In this document: positions 1 to 13,327 of the stretch, in pieces | How positions within the stretch are numbered: position 1 is the first letter of the stretch | How the letters are laid out: each line of letters opens with the position of its first letter | Source of the DNA: Hyaloscypha bicolor E | Lineage: Eukaryota > Ascomycota > Leotiomycetes > Helotiales > Hyaloscyphaceae | Direction of reading: 5' to 3' | Length of the DNA: 64,000 nt | Assembly (NCBI RefSeq): GCF_002865645.1 | Contig: NW_020194627.1 | Coordinates: 186,001-250,000, forward strand | The notes under the pieces: model-generated | Told to the model about the DNA's origin: nothing | What the model saw: the letters and a program-made list of their open reading frames with translations, nothing else | Database searches by the model: none | Translations under genes and position numbers: made by a program

Positions 1-3000
1 CAATGAGAGGATGATGCATGAGAATATCAACTCACCTGTCGTTTTTCGAGTCGTCCAACTGTCATCACCGCTTGCATCGCGGTCCCATATACAACTGGCA
101 TGGTCGCGGCCTCAACAAAAGTCATTTCTTCGGGTATCTTAGAACAGAGAACCTCCGATACCACGATTGAGGTTGCGAAAGTTGAACGACCAGCCAACAT
201 GACACGGTCCCCAACGCACAACTCCTTGACTGCAGGTCCGACAGCACGGACTACACCACTCGCTTCATGGCCCAGTGAAGGTTTTGAGAGCTTGACAACG
301 CCCATTCTAGTCAATACATCCTATACATTGTCAGGAGCGCCAATAATAAAGTGAATGAGTCCTTGGCTTACTACGAAGTTCAAGCCAACTGCATGTGTAA
401 CCACTTCGACATCATCCCCGCATAATCTCGAAGCAGGCTTTGGTGACCACTGAAGGGTGCCAAGCCTCCCAGTTCTGGTCAGAGTAAGCATGAGCTCGTT
501 GCTTGCATCCGAGGTCAACAAGGCATTGGAAAGTGAGAATGGATAAAATCGACCAACGTGGACAGTTCCGTTGCAGATGGCGAACTCATAATCCGGGCCC
601 AATATATCTTCCGTTCTTTGACTTTGAAACCTGGAGAAAACATCTGCTATTAGCCCGGAATCTGAGCCAATGTCGGTTGTCTCGCAGGTAGCGAAGTCAA
701 GCAGCATCTCAGACCGGATCGTCCGCGCGACACCAATAGCTTGAGCGTATCTTGGATCCCGGCAGTGCATGTGGCAGGGTCGGGTAAGCCACATAATTTT
801 GGAGTCTCCCAGAGAGCCAACCACGTCCTTGAACTGCTCCAAGGTAGTTTCGTCAACCTTTGCGAAAAAGGGCTCGGCTTCATCGAGAGCAGCAATAACA
901 TCTTGCTGAACAGGAAGACGATCCCCAAGGTTAAACCTTGACACTGCGAAGCCTTTGGAATCCAACTGTTCCATTAGCAGGCGAGGATCACTATCCTGGT
1001 CTCTGCACAGAAGCGTCAATCTCTTCGCTGGCGTGTAAGCTCTCTCAGGTGATGCGATCATAATTGCGTTCATCTGGAATGGCTTCTCGGCGTCGAATAT
1101 CACTGCATCCAGTGGTCTGAAACCTACTGAAATGAGCTCTGAATTCCACCTTTCGGGTGTGACGTATGGTTCGTCAACTCTCCCGTCCAAAACACCATCC
1201 CACCACCCAGGAAATGGGCCCCAGACGTAATCAACCCATTTCGATATTGAGCATAATTCATGGAGCAGAAGTCGGCCGTCATCGGCGAGGAGCGTGCGGA
1301 CGTTGGCCAAAGTTTCTCGAAGAGTTGGGGTTGCATGTAAAACATTTGTTGCAATAATGAGGTCGAATTTTTGGTGATCAAAACCTTGTTCCGCTGGATC
1401 ACGGCTGATGTCCAAAGTAAGGAAGTCGACATTTGGAATTCCCATCAAAGTCTCTTTAGCAGTAGCAAGAAATGCAGGCGAAATATCCGTAAATGCGTAT
1501 CGCGAGTATAAGGGCTTCCCGTTAGGGAGAGCTAGATGAGCTAAAATCGTTTTGCTGGTCGCGCCTGTGCCAGCCCCTATCTCGAGAATTCTCAGGTTCG
1601 GCTTGCTATGGGTTAAGTGCTTCAAGAATAGTGACCTGTCACAAGCCTCCGACAGGAAATACATCTTGCTCAGTAGGTCATCCTCCCGAAGGATTTCCAT
1701 GGCATTGGCTTCACCCGTGAATATCTGTGCCACGGAAGTGCATATTCTGCGCATTGCTAAAGCCGCACATGCAGCAGGAGTTTGACTGAGTTCACCAACA
1801 ATTTGGTCAATCCGCAGATCAATGGAAGCATCATCGAGCTCTGACTTGACACATTGGCGATCGATCCATGCCGAAAACATCTTCATGTGAGGCAGACTTG
1901 ATTCCAGCCCGGCGAGGCTTCTTTGTGAGCGGAGAAGGCAGAGCTGAGTCAATTCGTTCAGAGCTGGTGTGAAGGTTGATCGATCTAGTGTTGGTTTGAT
2001 CAAGCCTTGCAGATCCATGAAGTCGATATGGGGGGCCCAGGTGTGTCTCGCTGCTGCATGACTGTCCCTGGTATCGGGGTTGTTGACATCCTCTAGCGGT
2101 GAAAGACAGACGCCTGACATATGTACGACTACAGTATCGTCTACCACACACATTGCCTTCCCAATAATGCCACCGCCTGCGGTAGAGGCTGCGGAGACTG
2201 AAACATTGACATCGCGCGAGCACCGATGTATGTTCATTGACTCGACAACGGTTGGAAGCATCATCCGATACTTACGAGAAAGGCTGTAAGTTTCTGCGCA
2301 GCATAGCAGTTGTAAAGCAGAATCGATGACAGTTGGATGAACGTGGTAGTTATCCTCGTCGCCTTGCCGGTTGTTGAGGACTCTTGCTGTCGCCATTGCT
2401 TCGCAGGTAGTTGCAGTCCTGATATCATTCAGTGACTGGAAATGCGGCCCGAAGTGCAGCCCCAATTTACTCATTGCACTGTACCATTTCTGTGAAGCAA
2501 GCTTACGAGGGAGAGTGGGCCGGATCCCAGGCAGCTCCTGGATTTTGGACAGCATTGCCACTTCCCCATTGCAATGTCTTGTCCACGAGTGTCCATTGTG
2601 CGAGGTCACTGCGAACTCCCACCAGTCCCCTTCCAAAGAAGTTGTTAAACGCTGTCGGCGAAACGTGGTTATCAGCTCTGTAGGCTCTCCTTCATGAAGA
2701 ACAAGCGCTGTTTTAACGTGAACACGGCGAAGTCGGAAACCATCCTCAGCGCCGACAGTCTGTCGAATCGCCTCCCCAATCAGTCCTACGTACCCTGTAA
2801 ATGGAAAGATAATATCATCATTGATAACATGGTCACGAAGCCAGGGAGCATTGTCCAAGTGAAGAATGTTTCTCCATACCGGCTCAAACTCGGTGCTTTC
2901 TGTAAGCTTAACTCCGAGGAGGTCGTGATAAGCGTACTGACGATGACGCCATTCGCGAACTGCCCGTGGTTCATGCCAGAAGCTATTGGGGTGGTGCCAT

Positions 3001-6000
3001 GGATATGGTGGAAGATTGGGCAGGCAGCGGCCGGCGGGGGCCAGCGCCAGAAGGTTCATTGAGACATTCATCGTCCAGAGTCTTCCAATTGCTGAAAGGA
3101 AAGACTCAACACAATTCTGCTGACGCAGCATAAGCGATGCGTACGGTGCCGCACTCGAGTTTTGTGCAAGTATCTGCCTCAACGGCCCACCAAGAGCCGA
3201 GTGCGGGCCAACCTCTAGGAAAATCGCATTTTGTCCAAGGGGGTGTCGCAAAAGACAGGTGACTGCAGAATTGAACAATACTGGAGATTCGAGATTCTGC
3301 TGCCAGTATTTTAGATGAAGCGTTTCCCCTTCGTTGAAAAGCTTTCCAGTGACAGAAGAGAAGAAAGGCTTCTGCAGCCGCCGTGGCAAGACAAGCCCCT
3401 CGAGTAAATGAAGATAGCTTTCTCCAACTTCGGCCATATGGGGAGAATGATAAGCCTTATCGACGTTCAAAACTTTCGTGAGCACGTTTTGCTGCGTGGC
3501 CCGAATATTTTCAACCACGAACTTAACTTGGTCCGCATCTCCTGATATTGTGACGCTTGATGGGGAGTTTTCGCAGGCAATGTTGACATTGGGAAGTAAA
3601 TAACTCAAAGTGTCCTTCCAACCCATCCCGATGGCAGCCATTGCACCCTTTTTTGTCTGGCTCTTGATTGCAAACCCACGGTTCAAGGAGACCATGATTG
3701 CCTCATTGGCTGTGAGAGCACCTGCGGCATAAGCTGCTGCCACCTCACCGCCAGAATGGCCGACAACAGCTGTTGGTCTGATTCCGAATGAAGCCAAAGT
3801 TTCGACTAGAGCTATTTGAATGGCTGTAAGGGTCGGTTGGGCAATTTCTGCCTCACATAGCCTACTCGATTTGGGAGATTTGCATAGCTCTGCTTCCAAG
3901 CTCCATTGTGGAGCAGAATCCTCGAGGTTGCCTAGGAACTGATCCATGGATCTGATGCTGTCTCTGAAAGTAGCATTCCACTGCAACAGGTCACGACCCA
4001 TCTGCGGCCATTGGGCGCCCTGGCCAGTAAATGCCATCACCAAGTTAACAGTAGTAGAGCCAATTTTTGTTGGAGGAGACGTTGTTGCTGCCCCATCACT
4101 GCTAACGATCATGAAAGTGCGGTGTGGCATGTGCTCCCGCCCGTTCGCTAGGGTATACGCAAGATCTACTGTCTTTTCTGGGTTCGAATGCACGTAAGAG
4201 TTGTAGGTTTCCATTATTTGCGTCAAGGATTCGAGAGAATTTGCCGAATAGAGGAGCAAGTGAGGCTTGGTAATTCTCTTGTCTAGGCACTTCTCTTGGG
4301 GAGGCTTTGGGAACATGACGCTAGATGCAGAATCAATGATTACGTGCGCGTTCGAGCCTCCAAAACCAAATGAATTGATGCTGGCTCTCTCAACGCATGC
4401 TTTGGGCCAAGTGACTGGTTCTACAGGAACCACAAGTCTTCCAGATTCAAACGGAATTTTTGGGTTGGGTTTCGAGAATTTGATGTTGGGTGGGATAGTA
4501 CGGTTCTCGAGAGCGAGGACGCACTTTATCAAGGATGCCAGACCAGACGCTCCCTCTGAGTGGCCTAGATTTGGTTTGATAGATCCGATGTAAATGCCAG
4601 ACTCTCCGAAGACTCGAGCTACGGCGGCGGCCTCAATAGGATCACCGGCCGGGGTTCCAGTGCCGTGACATTCAATGAATGCTGTTTGCGCAAGGTCCGT
4701 AATGCCGGCGTGGCTATAAGTCCTCCTCATCAAAGCCTCTTGAGAATCAGAACTTGGATTTGTCATGCCGGGCGTCTTTCCATCACAGTTAGTTGCTATT
4801 CCTCGAATAATTGCCCTGACTGGATTGCCGTCCTAACAATCACCGCGTCAGCATAACTCGACTAGGAATTTCGATATCAGAAAAAGGTCAAAACTTTAGT
4901 TGAGTGAAAACTTTGTTTGTGCGACATCTCAAGTCCATTTAAAAGAAAGTCGCAAGGATAGGCATACCCGTAATGCAGCCTTCAGGGTCTTAATGTAGAC
5001 AGCAACAATTCCTTCAGCTCGCGCATACCCGTCAGCATCAGCTGAGAAGGTTTTGCATGAGGCGTTGGGAGAAAGTATGCCTTGCTCAGACGCCGTGGCT
5101 GTGAGGCCCGGGGCCAAGATAAGGTTGGTGCCACCAACAATGGCAGCATTGCAGTCGCCCTTCGAAATAGCTGCGCATGCCTCGTTCAGACAGACAAGTG
5201 ACGCTGAGCATCCTGTCCGGATAGTCAAACTATACAAATCAGCTGGTGCGCACGTGAGACATTGCTGAGTTCAGCATACCTGGGGCCTCGAAGGTCCATT
5301 TCATAGGACACGCGGTTTGAGAGTGCCATGTCGCTGGTACCCGTGAGGCGGTATCCGCCATACTACCCGACTTAGCAAAATGACGAGAAAACTTATGAGA
5401 AGGGAAGATATACCTGTTGAGAGTCCTTCGCAAACATCTCGCACCAGTCCTCACCAAAGTTTCCTGCGTAAACACCAGTGTTGCTTCCTCTCCAGTTGAG
5501 CTCGCAGGCATCGTCGATACATTCTCGCGCTACCTCAAGTAACTGCCGCTGTTGTGGGTCAGTCCGCTCGAGCTCTGTTTTTGAGATGCTGAAGAAGGAT
5601 GTGTCCAGACTCTCAAGCTTTACGTTTTCATCGAGGAAATAGCCGTACTCCGAATTGATGGTTCCCGGCTTGCCATTTGCCGAGTAGTGCGAGGACGACT
5701 TGTAGCGACTGTCAGGAACACCTGCACGAGCATCGCGTTTGGCAAGCAAGAAGTCCCATAACTGCTGTGGACAGTGGATGCCTCCTGGGAGGCGACATGC
5801 CATTCCACAAATTGCAATGGGTTCAAACGTCGTCGGGCTGTTGTTGATAAGAGGTGTTGGTGGTGTAATATTACCGCTCTGGTGGCCACTGACATTGCCG
5901 CTGGTGTTGTTGCTAACGTTGTGGGAGCTGACAGGATTGACGAGGCTTCCGGGCGTCGCCTGGGCCACCCCATTAAGACCCATTCGGTGACATGGACCGC

Positions 6001-6016
6001 CATCGAGCGGTGGCAT
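1..6016 (-). CDS. Highly reducing type I polyketide synthase, 3' end outside the window
   Basis: Iterative fungal PKS that builds a reduced, C-methylated polyketide chain in the cytosol. Proposed exons on the minus strand are 6016-5414, 5362-5280, 5229-4968, 4832-372 and 320-36, all in frame, giving 1,898 residues; a sixth exon lies beyond base 1 after a GTGAGT donor. Domains in order: KS about residues 60-480 with active-site Cys in TGCSAS, and both His in HGTGT and [11 protein letters not shown] about 575-890 with GHSGGE; DH about 960-1240 with WLRDHV and a catalytic Asp in [11 protein letters not shown]-methyltransferase about 1390 with [11 protein letters not shown]; and the start of an ER near 1800. 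KR and ACP should lie outside the window. All visible catalytic residues are intact. The apparent stop near 321 disappears with a 51-bp intron (371-321, GTAAGC...TAG) that restores the ER motif. Family usual length is about 2,300-2,600 aa. Confidence 0.95.
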
Positions 6017-7631
6017 TGCGGAGATCTCGAACTGAGATTCGAGAAATTAGTCCAGAAATTTTACTAAGTGTAGAGTCAGTGGTGAAAACATAACTAATTT
6101 GAAGTTGATGCGTGAATATCTGTTATAAAAAGTCTCAAAAATCACGTGTGGACAAGAGCCAGGCTGGGAAAGAAGCGTAATCCTTACACATTCACGTGAA
6201 AGACCCAGCATTAACCTTCTCAACGGTGTAGAGTTGGAGCAAAAGAATCACGACTTCTTGCAGAACCGTACAGCATTCTCGTCGAGCATATGAGCACCAT
6301 TGCTGGTCCCAGCATGGCTATCCAATAGAAAATAAAAAACTGGGTCAGAATAATCATACCATCCAATAGAAGCTTCGGCACCAACTGTGGAAAGGGAGTA
6401 GAAATGGAACACAGAAATCACAACTTCTTGCAGACACGTACAGCATTCTCGCTCGGCATGAAAACAGGCGTGTTGGCTCTGACCTGGCCCGTTGAAGTTA
6501 CCCCCACGCCCGAATGGCAGTACCAGAACTTGTTCTGCAAATCTGCTGCACGACGAGGTACCAATCCGCCGGATCGCGAATCGGCGCAGGCGCAAGTTGC
6601 ACGTTCACGGCCACGTGCTCAATTGAACACCATTCCCAAGCAATATACCCAATGCTGGGCTACATGAAACTTCCTCGCTCGAGTCTGAATGCGCTCCATA
6701 ATCCACTTCCCCCTCAATCATTGAATCATGGCGGTGAGGGTGGTCCGAGAGGTGCCAAAAGTGAAGTACGAAGCAAGTACGACTCGTTCATCCCGAGAAC
6801 TTTCCGGTAGTGCAATGCAGGGCAGTCTCGGAGACAAGGTGTTCTTGGCTTCAAATCGCTGTAAATTCAAAACGGCAACTGGCATCATGTTTCATTGAAG
6901 GTGGGGTGGTGTAACCTTAACGTCTCCTAGGCGGTGTGCGAGATTCCCGAAGTACTCTGCAAATTGTCCACAGGTGATCACATAGTCGTGCAACATCTCT
7001 CGATGGTAACAATAATGACTTAGGGAAAGGCATTGAGTCATCGGTCTTTTTGGCGTTGCTATGGTATGCTTTCGTTGAAAACGCGTGCTTATGATCGTTA
7101 GATAGGCAGATCGGTATCTCAGTATGGGTGCAAGCTCAAAGGTTAGGTAGCTCTGAAGGAAACTCGGTGACAGAATTGAGTATATAGCAGTGTGGGTTTC
7201 CCATTGCCAGCGAGATCTTGGGAGTTGGTAGAGGCCTGTCCGCTTCCACAGGATGAAGGATGAAGTTGGTCGTCGTTGGATTAAACTCACGACCAGAAAG
7301 TGGGGAGAGATCTCACGTGAGATGCGGCCTAGTGCATCCCAATCAGGCCTAACCCCATACCCCTATTTAAACCAATCCTCTCAGGAGAACCTCACCTCCA
7401 TTTTCTGATCTCTAATCAAAACCAATTGCATCGACTCGTCTGTGGTGCTTCTGGGAGACAAGTTTCATTTTGGTCCCCCAAACTTCCACTAATTTCTACC
7501 GCTTTTACCCTCCATTTGCTCCGTTTCTCGATTAAGCACAGTCCTCCGTATGCTATTTTCGTGCAGTCTTCAGTAATGACTAATGATCCAGTTCTCCCAT
7601 TCCTGGGTCTCCATTTTCGCAATACCTCATA
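6017..7631. other. Intergenic region upstream of the PKS
   Basis: This 1.6-kb stretch separates the PKS start from the 3' end of the glutamine-synthetase-like pseudogene and must contain the PKS promoter. It carries a diverged direct repeat (6244-6291 and 6413-6461) described separately. A 132-codon minus-strand reading frame (7290-6892) looks protein-like near its end, with residues such as YFGNLAHRLGD, but I recognise no family and see no supporting splice structure. No regulator gene is visible here. Confidence 0.5.
6244..6461 (-). repeat. Diverged direct repeat of about 48 bp, possibly a duplicated last exon
   Basis: Two similar blocks sit at 6244-6291 and 6413-6461, about 170 bp apart; both contain the shared core CAGCATTCTCG preceded by CTTCTTGCAG. 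Read on the minus strand both encode nearly the same tail, ENAVR followed by V or F, CKK, one residue and a stop. Upstream of the right-hand copy the same frame reads a short Cys- and aromatic-containing stretch (FWYCHSG, then VFMPSENAVR). This suggests the remains of a small, possibly secreted, protein gene whose last exon was duplicated. No full-length gene could be built, so function is unknown. Confidence 0.45.
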
Positions 7632-8792
7632 CTACTCTTCCATTATAGAAACGTATGCTGATACCAAAGGCGTCTCTAGACCTCTAACTAAAGCCCCATC
7701 TGACTGAAACTCTCTCAAGCTCTCGTCGATGCTAATATGAGGTTTCGTCGTTACCCGAAGCCCCCTCCGTTCCTCTGCTGACAAATCTGCAACTTCTCTC
7801 TGGCAGTCCCCTGCTACAAGTGGAAGCTTGTTTTCTAAGCCATCAATACCCCCGACAAGGACGGCACAAAGTGTGATACAAGGATTAGCCGTACCACACA
7901 TAAGTCCGAACTCGAATATTGTCTCGGTGACGCGCCTCTCGGTTCTGCCAGCTCCAACACACGTATTCCACTCTGCTCTAAATCCCCGTTGCTACTCCCT
8001 TGTAGCTGATATTGAGTGGCATTGCAAATGCTAGTATTGAAGGAAGATGGTCCAGGATGCCTGTGAATAAGCTCTCTGCTTTCTCAGGCTTGTGGTGTGT
8101 TTCAGTGGAATTGCGGAGATGCCTAGATGGTTTCAGAGTCAGCATTAGCTATTTAAAAAGAAATTTCATATTGAGTTAAAGTTTCGTGGTCCCTTTCTTA
8201 TGCATACTTCTCTCACCAATAACCTCACTGCTGGAAAAGTACTTGAAAGAGGAACTTTGTGCGCACAGAACACACTTACGCGTATGAACACCGGTGTCAG
8301 CATATTTTGGATATGGTAGAGGATGTAACGTGGCCCTCAATCTGTGTTGATGAGCGATAATTGTTATCGTCTCTCGCGCCCTCAGCAGCATATTAACTGC
8401 TTCAACTAATATGCGGGGCAATAATCCGAACGCCTTTTGGCCAGGCCCCAATTCTGTGTGGAACTTTTCGGCCGCTGCGTCTACAAGAGAGAGCTTTCTT
8501 GCAAGTTCACCAATCATCTCGAGAATCAACGCATCTTCCGAGGCGAGATTGCACCGCGACTTGGTACCAACCTTCTCGAACATGAAAGCTGGAGGGTCAG
8601 CGGCACCAACAGATTTCATGGATACAACCTCGAATCTCAAGATGAAGCAAACGGGCTAGACTTTACTCCATCTGAAATCTTCCTTTAAGACTTGCAAGCT
8701 GGCTGCGTGCGCAGATAGATGTAGAGCAGCACCGCTTCTTTCCAGGAATAAAGTCATAGTCTACACCCTCATTGGACCTCTTCCTGGGTAGG
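7632..8792 (-). pseudogene. Glutamine synthetase-like gene, C-terminal portion (broken by Copia insertion)
   Basis: This is the downstream part of a glutamine-synthetase-fold gene of the kind related to the FluG C-terminal domain. Such proteins ligate ammonium or an amine to a glutamate-type carboxylate using ATP. The minus strand shows RFEVVSMKSVGAADPP, the substrate-binding signature EKFHTELGPGQ, RARETITIIAHQH, SLFTGILDHLPS, and the C-terminal CGTANP block running to a stop at 7632. It is not functional: in-frame TAG codons lie near 8755 and 8660, another TAG near 7978, and a frameshift near 7915 is needed to reach CGTANP. The intron near 8279 (donor GTAAGT) also no longer joins in frame. 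Its 5' portion is at 13851-14090, beyond the retrotransposon. Confidence 0.8.
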
Positions 8793-8797
8793 CATAT
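8793..8797. repeat. Target-site duplication, left copy (CATAT)
   Basis: CATAT directly precedes the left LTR and is repeated exactly after the right LTR at 13846-13850. A 5-bp duplication is normal for LTR retrotransposon integration. It fixes the element ends and shows both LTRs belong to one insertion event. Confidence 0.9.
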
Positions 8798-9126
8798 TAT
8801 TGGAAAGTAATCGATTTATTGATGGAAAATCGATATATTGGAGTTTGATAATCTGTAGAATGACTAGATACAGGAGAGTGAAGAGTAAAAAAAAGGAGAG
8901 GAAGGAATCTAAAGTATAGTTCTTATATACCTACTAGTGGGTGGCGATTTCCTCTAGTATATTATAAATCAGATGACTCATATATATTAGTGAGCGTTCC
9001 CTGAGCTTCCATAGTGAGCTATTCTATAGGCTTCTATAGTAAACCATTATAAATGAGAGTGGCGAAGCTAATATTAGTAGTTAAACCTGGTACTGGAAGG
9101 ACTAGTAAGCTAGTACTAATTTAATA
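8798..9126 (-). repeat. 3' LTR of the Copia element
   Basis: 329 bp, same length as its partner at 13517-13845. By my alignment it differs at 8 positions, all transitions, 7 of them carrying T or A in this copy. Its outer end reads TATTGG, consistent with an ancestral TGTTGG in which one G has become A. Confidence 0.93.
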
Positions 9127-9523
9127 CGCCTCCTCCTTATAGTCGAGGTTCGACGTTAGTGAGGCTAATAAGCCCCAGCTTTGATTGTAGTAGTTCGAAA
9201 GCCGGTCTAGGGAGTGGTTTGGTGAGAATATCGGCCGTTATTTCCCTTGTAGGTACGTGCTTAAGATTAATTTCCTTAGTATTAATATGATCTCTAATAA
9301 AATAATGTCTAATATTGATATGCTTGGTTTTTTGCGAAAATCGGGCGTTTGTAGCTAGATCTATAGCTCCCTGAGCGTCCGTTTTTACCTCGATTAAGCC
9401 TATAGGAATTGATATTTCCTTAAATAGTTGCTTTAGCCATAAAGCTTCTTTGATTACCGGCGTTAGGGCGATATATTTAGCTATAATAGTAGCTATAGCG
9501 ACAGTTTTTTGCTTGGTACTAGC

Positions 9524-10003
9524 CTAGCTAATGGAACCACCAAATAGGGTAAAAACCATACCGGAAGTTAATTTGCGATCCTGTAAATCGCCTCCATAAT
9601 CGGTATCTGAGTACCCAATGAGCCCTTTATTAGACGAAGCGCTATATAAAATGCCCATATTAAGCGATCCCTTAATATATCGCATTATATGCTTCTGTAT
9701 AATACCGTGCGAAGCTTTAGAATACGAATTGGAACGTCCTAAATAGCCTGCAGCAAAGCAGAAATCGGGTCTTGAAGCTAAAGAAGGCCATATAAGTAAT
9801 CCAGTTCGACTTTGATATTCCGTAATATTAATATTGGTTCTATTAGGTACTATAGGTTCGGCTATTAGAGTGGTAATTGGCATGTACCTTTCCATTTTAT
9901 ACCTTAGGAGCATATTTATAAGATATTGATTTTGGTGCAAAAACACCGAACCGTCCCGTAAACGTATGATTTCCATACCTAGAAGCGTTTTGATTTCCCC
10001 CAT
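9524..10003 (-). pseudogene. Copia RNase H / late reverse transcriptase fragment
   Basis: This open stretch of 159 codons inside the Copia element carries the late RT region (IKTLLGMEIIRLRDGSVFLHQ) and the RNase H core (YSDTDYGGDLQDR). It is the longest uninterrupted part of the broken polyprotein. It begins and ends at stops inside what should be one continuous polyprotein, so it is a fragment, not a gene. Confidence 0.85.
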
Positions 10004-12658
10004 ATTAGTTATATCAAACTTCTGATATAATTAAGCCTTGATTCTATTAATATGAACCATGTTTTTTCTAATAATAATTATATCGTCTATATAGATAGTA
10101 ATTAAGAGGGGTAGTTAATTAACCTCGTATTCCTGGTAGATATAGAGTACTGGATTACTAAGTAATTACTAGAAACTAATAGAATAGAAAAATCGATTAA
10201 TTACCTAATACTAAACCCTAGGGGCTTGTTTCAGGCCGTAAATACTCTTTTGCAAGCGGCAAATAAGGTTCGTTCCTTCGATAAAACCAGGGGGTTATTC
10301 CATATAGCACTTCTCTTCTAATTCTCTATATAGGAATGCTATTTGGATATTTATTTATTGGATATAAAGCCCATATTTAGCTGCTAGGGCTAATATGATT
10401 CGAATAGTAGAAAGTCTGGCTATAGGAGCAAAGGTTTTAAAGTAATCTATGCCATATTCTTAAGTATAGCCTTATACTACGAGCCTAGATTTATGGCATT
10501 TATTAGACTTGATTTTGAAGATCCAGCGGTATCCGATAGTTTTTTGGTGTTTTCGTACTACTAGATCCCAGGTATGGTTCCGTAAATGGGAATCTAGCTC
10601 TTTCTTAATTAAAGGTCTCCAGAGATAAGTATCTGGGCCAGAGAGAGCTTCTTTAATTAATAATGGAATTTTGGAAGCTTCTGTATTCTGGTTAGTAACT
10701 AGTAAAGCATGGTAATCCACTAATTCCCCGGTAATTCTAGTCGATTTTGGATATCTAGGGAGTAGTTTACCCCTAAAACTAATTATTTCGGGCATCTCCT
10801 GATTTATAGAACCCTATTTAGAAGTATCTGCAGGTACTACAGGTTCTTGGTTCTCCCCAGAAGGTAGTTTAAGGGGCTTGCTTAGGTCAGGAGTATCCGA
10901 AATTACGTTACGTAACGCGTTTTTAGTAGTACTTCCTTCTGTATTAGAGTGATTTTCTCTATTATTTTCTAATAGATTATTAAGCTATTAATTTCTAGTA
11001 TTAATAATAATAGTATTTTCGTAATCTATATCTGGATTATCCGAATTATTAGTAGAACTATCGTCAGATTCTGTAGCAGTTCCTACTAGTCTTCTATATA
11101 GCTAGGATACTAGGTTTAGGAATAAGATTCCCTTAACGTATTCTTTAATAGTATAATAGTTGGAAATAACGAATATCCGCTTATACGGGTTCCAAATTCA
11201 GTATCTAGAACCACTATAGCTAGTGAAAATGCCCCTAAAGGCCTTGGCCATATACTTATACTATAAAGCTATTTCCTTAGGTATATGGACATATACTAAG
11301 GAACCGAATATCTATAGGTTAGAAACGTCCGGTTTAATCCCATAGAACGCTTCGTATAGGGTCATTCCTATTTTGGGTAGGTAGTATTAATTATAGGCAT
11401 AAATCCCATATATAGCGGCTTCCTCCCAAAACTCGTATGGTAGGCCCGATTATTCTAGTTCCGTATACTTTGCTTTAATAATTATATGCATACTATATTT
11501 AGAAATACTATTCTGTTCGGGTATATAGGTAGTAGTTAGTTCTAGACGAATCCCCTTTAATTTGTACTAGTTCTTAACTTGTCCTAATATAAATTCTAGA
11601 GTATTATTAAGGTATAGGCGCTTGACTTTATTCCTAGTTTGGGTTTTAGAGAAGGTTACTTGATCCTGAAGATCTATAAAGTAGCCCTTTCTATCCGAAT
11701 TATATACTGCCATATAATATTTGGTACCTTTATAAGTAGTAGAAAGCATATAGGAGTTTTTGCTAAGGGATAGAATTCTTAATAGCCCCTATAAGTTAAT
11801 TATAATATACTTTCCTAGAAGTAGTTTTTCCGGGTATAGCTTAGTCATACTAGCCCTAGTAATCTTGCTTATATTATATGGATTATAATCGAATAGGTTT
11901 TGGTTCTTGAATTAAAGCCTATAGATATGGTTTATTAATTCCAGGATATACTTCATATTCAGGTATTTATATTACTAATACCACGTTTCTAGGGAGGCTA
12001 AAGCTTCCGATTTTAATGCTTTTAGGGCATGCCCTGAACCAAATTAGTCAAGCTAATATAGCCCTATAGAGGGGCTAAAGGTACCAGTTATAATAGTAAT
12101 TCCTTCGTTAATAACTTGGACTTTCCCTTTAGAAAAATTAATATCTCCTCCTACTCGTATGATTTTGGGAATTAATAATAGGAAGGTATTCCGGAATTAG
12201 GGGCTATAAAGTATATTATTAAGCTATATTTTTAGCTCCGGTTTAGTAGCCAAAATAATGGTTCCTTTTTCCCTAATAAGAACCGTAGATTTATTTCCAA
12301 GGGTAATTAAAATAGGATTAATTTCTTTATAGGTAATAAAGGAGCCTTTGCTTCCCGTAAAATAGTCCGTAGTACCTGAATTAATATACCAGATATTCGT
12401 GGAATCATTATTAAGTAATTAGCTACTAAGGAGGGCGCTAATAGTCGATTTTTGAGTAGTATATACTTTCTTATAGACAGGTAATTAGGAGGCTAAAGGC
12501 ACCTCCTAATTAGTGAAATTGGAGTCTTTTCTATTAGAATTAAAGTAATCCTGGGCTAATTTATAGGTAATATAGTCTTTAATATCGTACCCTTTAAATT
12601 TGTGGAATATATAGTAAGCATTGGGATCCCTAGCTTGCTTTGGTTTTTTATTATTTGA

Positions 12659-13327
12659 CTAATTATTTCCTTGGGTAGCTAGTGCCTTAGGAGTAGTATC
12701 CGGGTTGAAATTAGAGGTTTTAGCCCTAAGCTTATTCTCTTTGGTAGAAGCGTCCGCTTTAAGTAATTCCAGCTTTAATTTATTAATATTAGCTCTAATA
12801 GAATTCAGGAGGGGCTTATATAAGTCGTATTTCTTTGGTAATCCGCGAATCAGATATCCGGATACGGAAACGTCCGAAATTGACCCGTTTACCCCCTTGA
12901 TTTCAGCTACTTTGCGACTAATGCGGTTAATAAAGTCGTCTATTCCTATAGTAATATCAAATATAATAGTTTCCATTTGTTAAAGGTATAGGGCTTCCTT
13001 TTGAGCTTTTAGCTATTTAGCTTTGACTTGAATCTCGCTCCAAACCAGGTATACGAGCTTGATTTCCTTGAATTATTGCCAGGTATTGTGGGTAATAAGT
13101 AAGCTTAGTACCGCTCTGGCGATTACTAATTGACGAGTAATCGTTTTATTATCTTTTTGGGACGAAATAAGGGCAGGAGCTTGATCAGGATCGACGAATT
13201 GCCATAGATCTTCGACTATGAAGAGGTTCATAGCGTCGTCCATCCAGGAGTAGATGTTGTTGTCCGAGAGAGGCTCGATTTTGGTACCTTTGTAGGTAAT
13301 ATGGGTTGATTTTTTGGAATCCGGCAT
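12659..13327 (-). pseudogene. Copia Gag fragment
   Basis: Two open pieces on the minus strand, 13327-13073 and 12976-12659, form the start of the element's polyprotein. The first opens with MPDSKKSTHITYKGTKIEPL and resembles the N-terminus of fungal Copia Gag; the second includes the Gag core with VSVSGYLIRGLPKKYD. Stops between and after them break the frame. The zinc-knuckle region that should follow is degraded. Confidence 0.75.

Noticed and set aside
321..380. Apparent stop codon in the PKS enoylreductase domain
   Set aside because: A 51-bp intron with GTAAGC donor, CTGAC branch point and TAG acceptor (371-321) removes it and restores the family motif in frame, so the PKS is not broken here.
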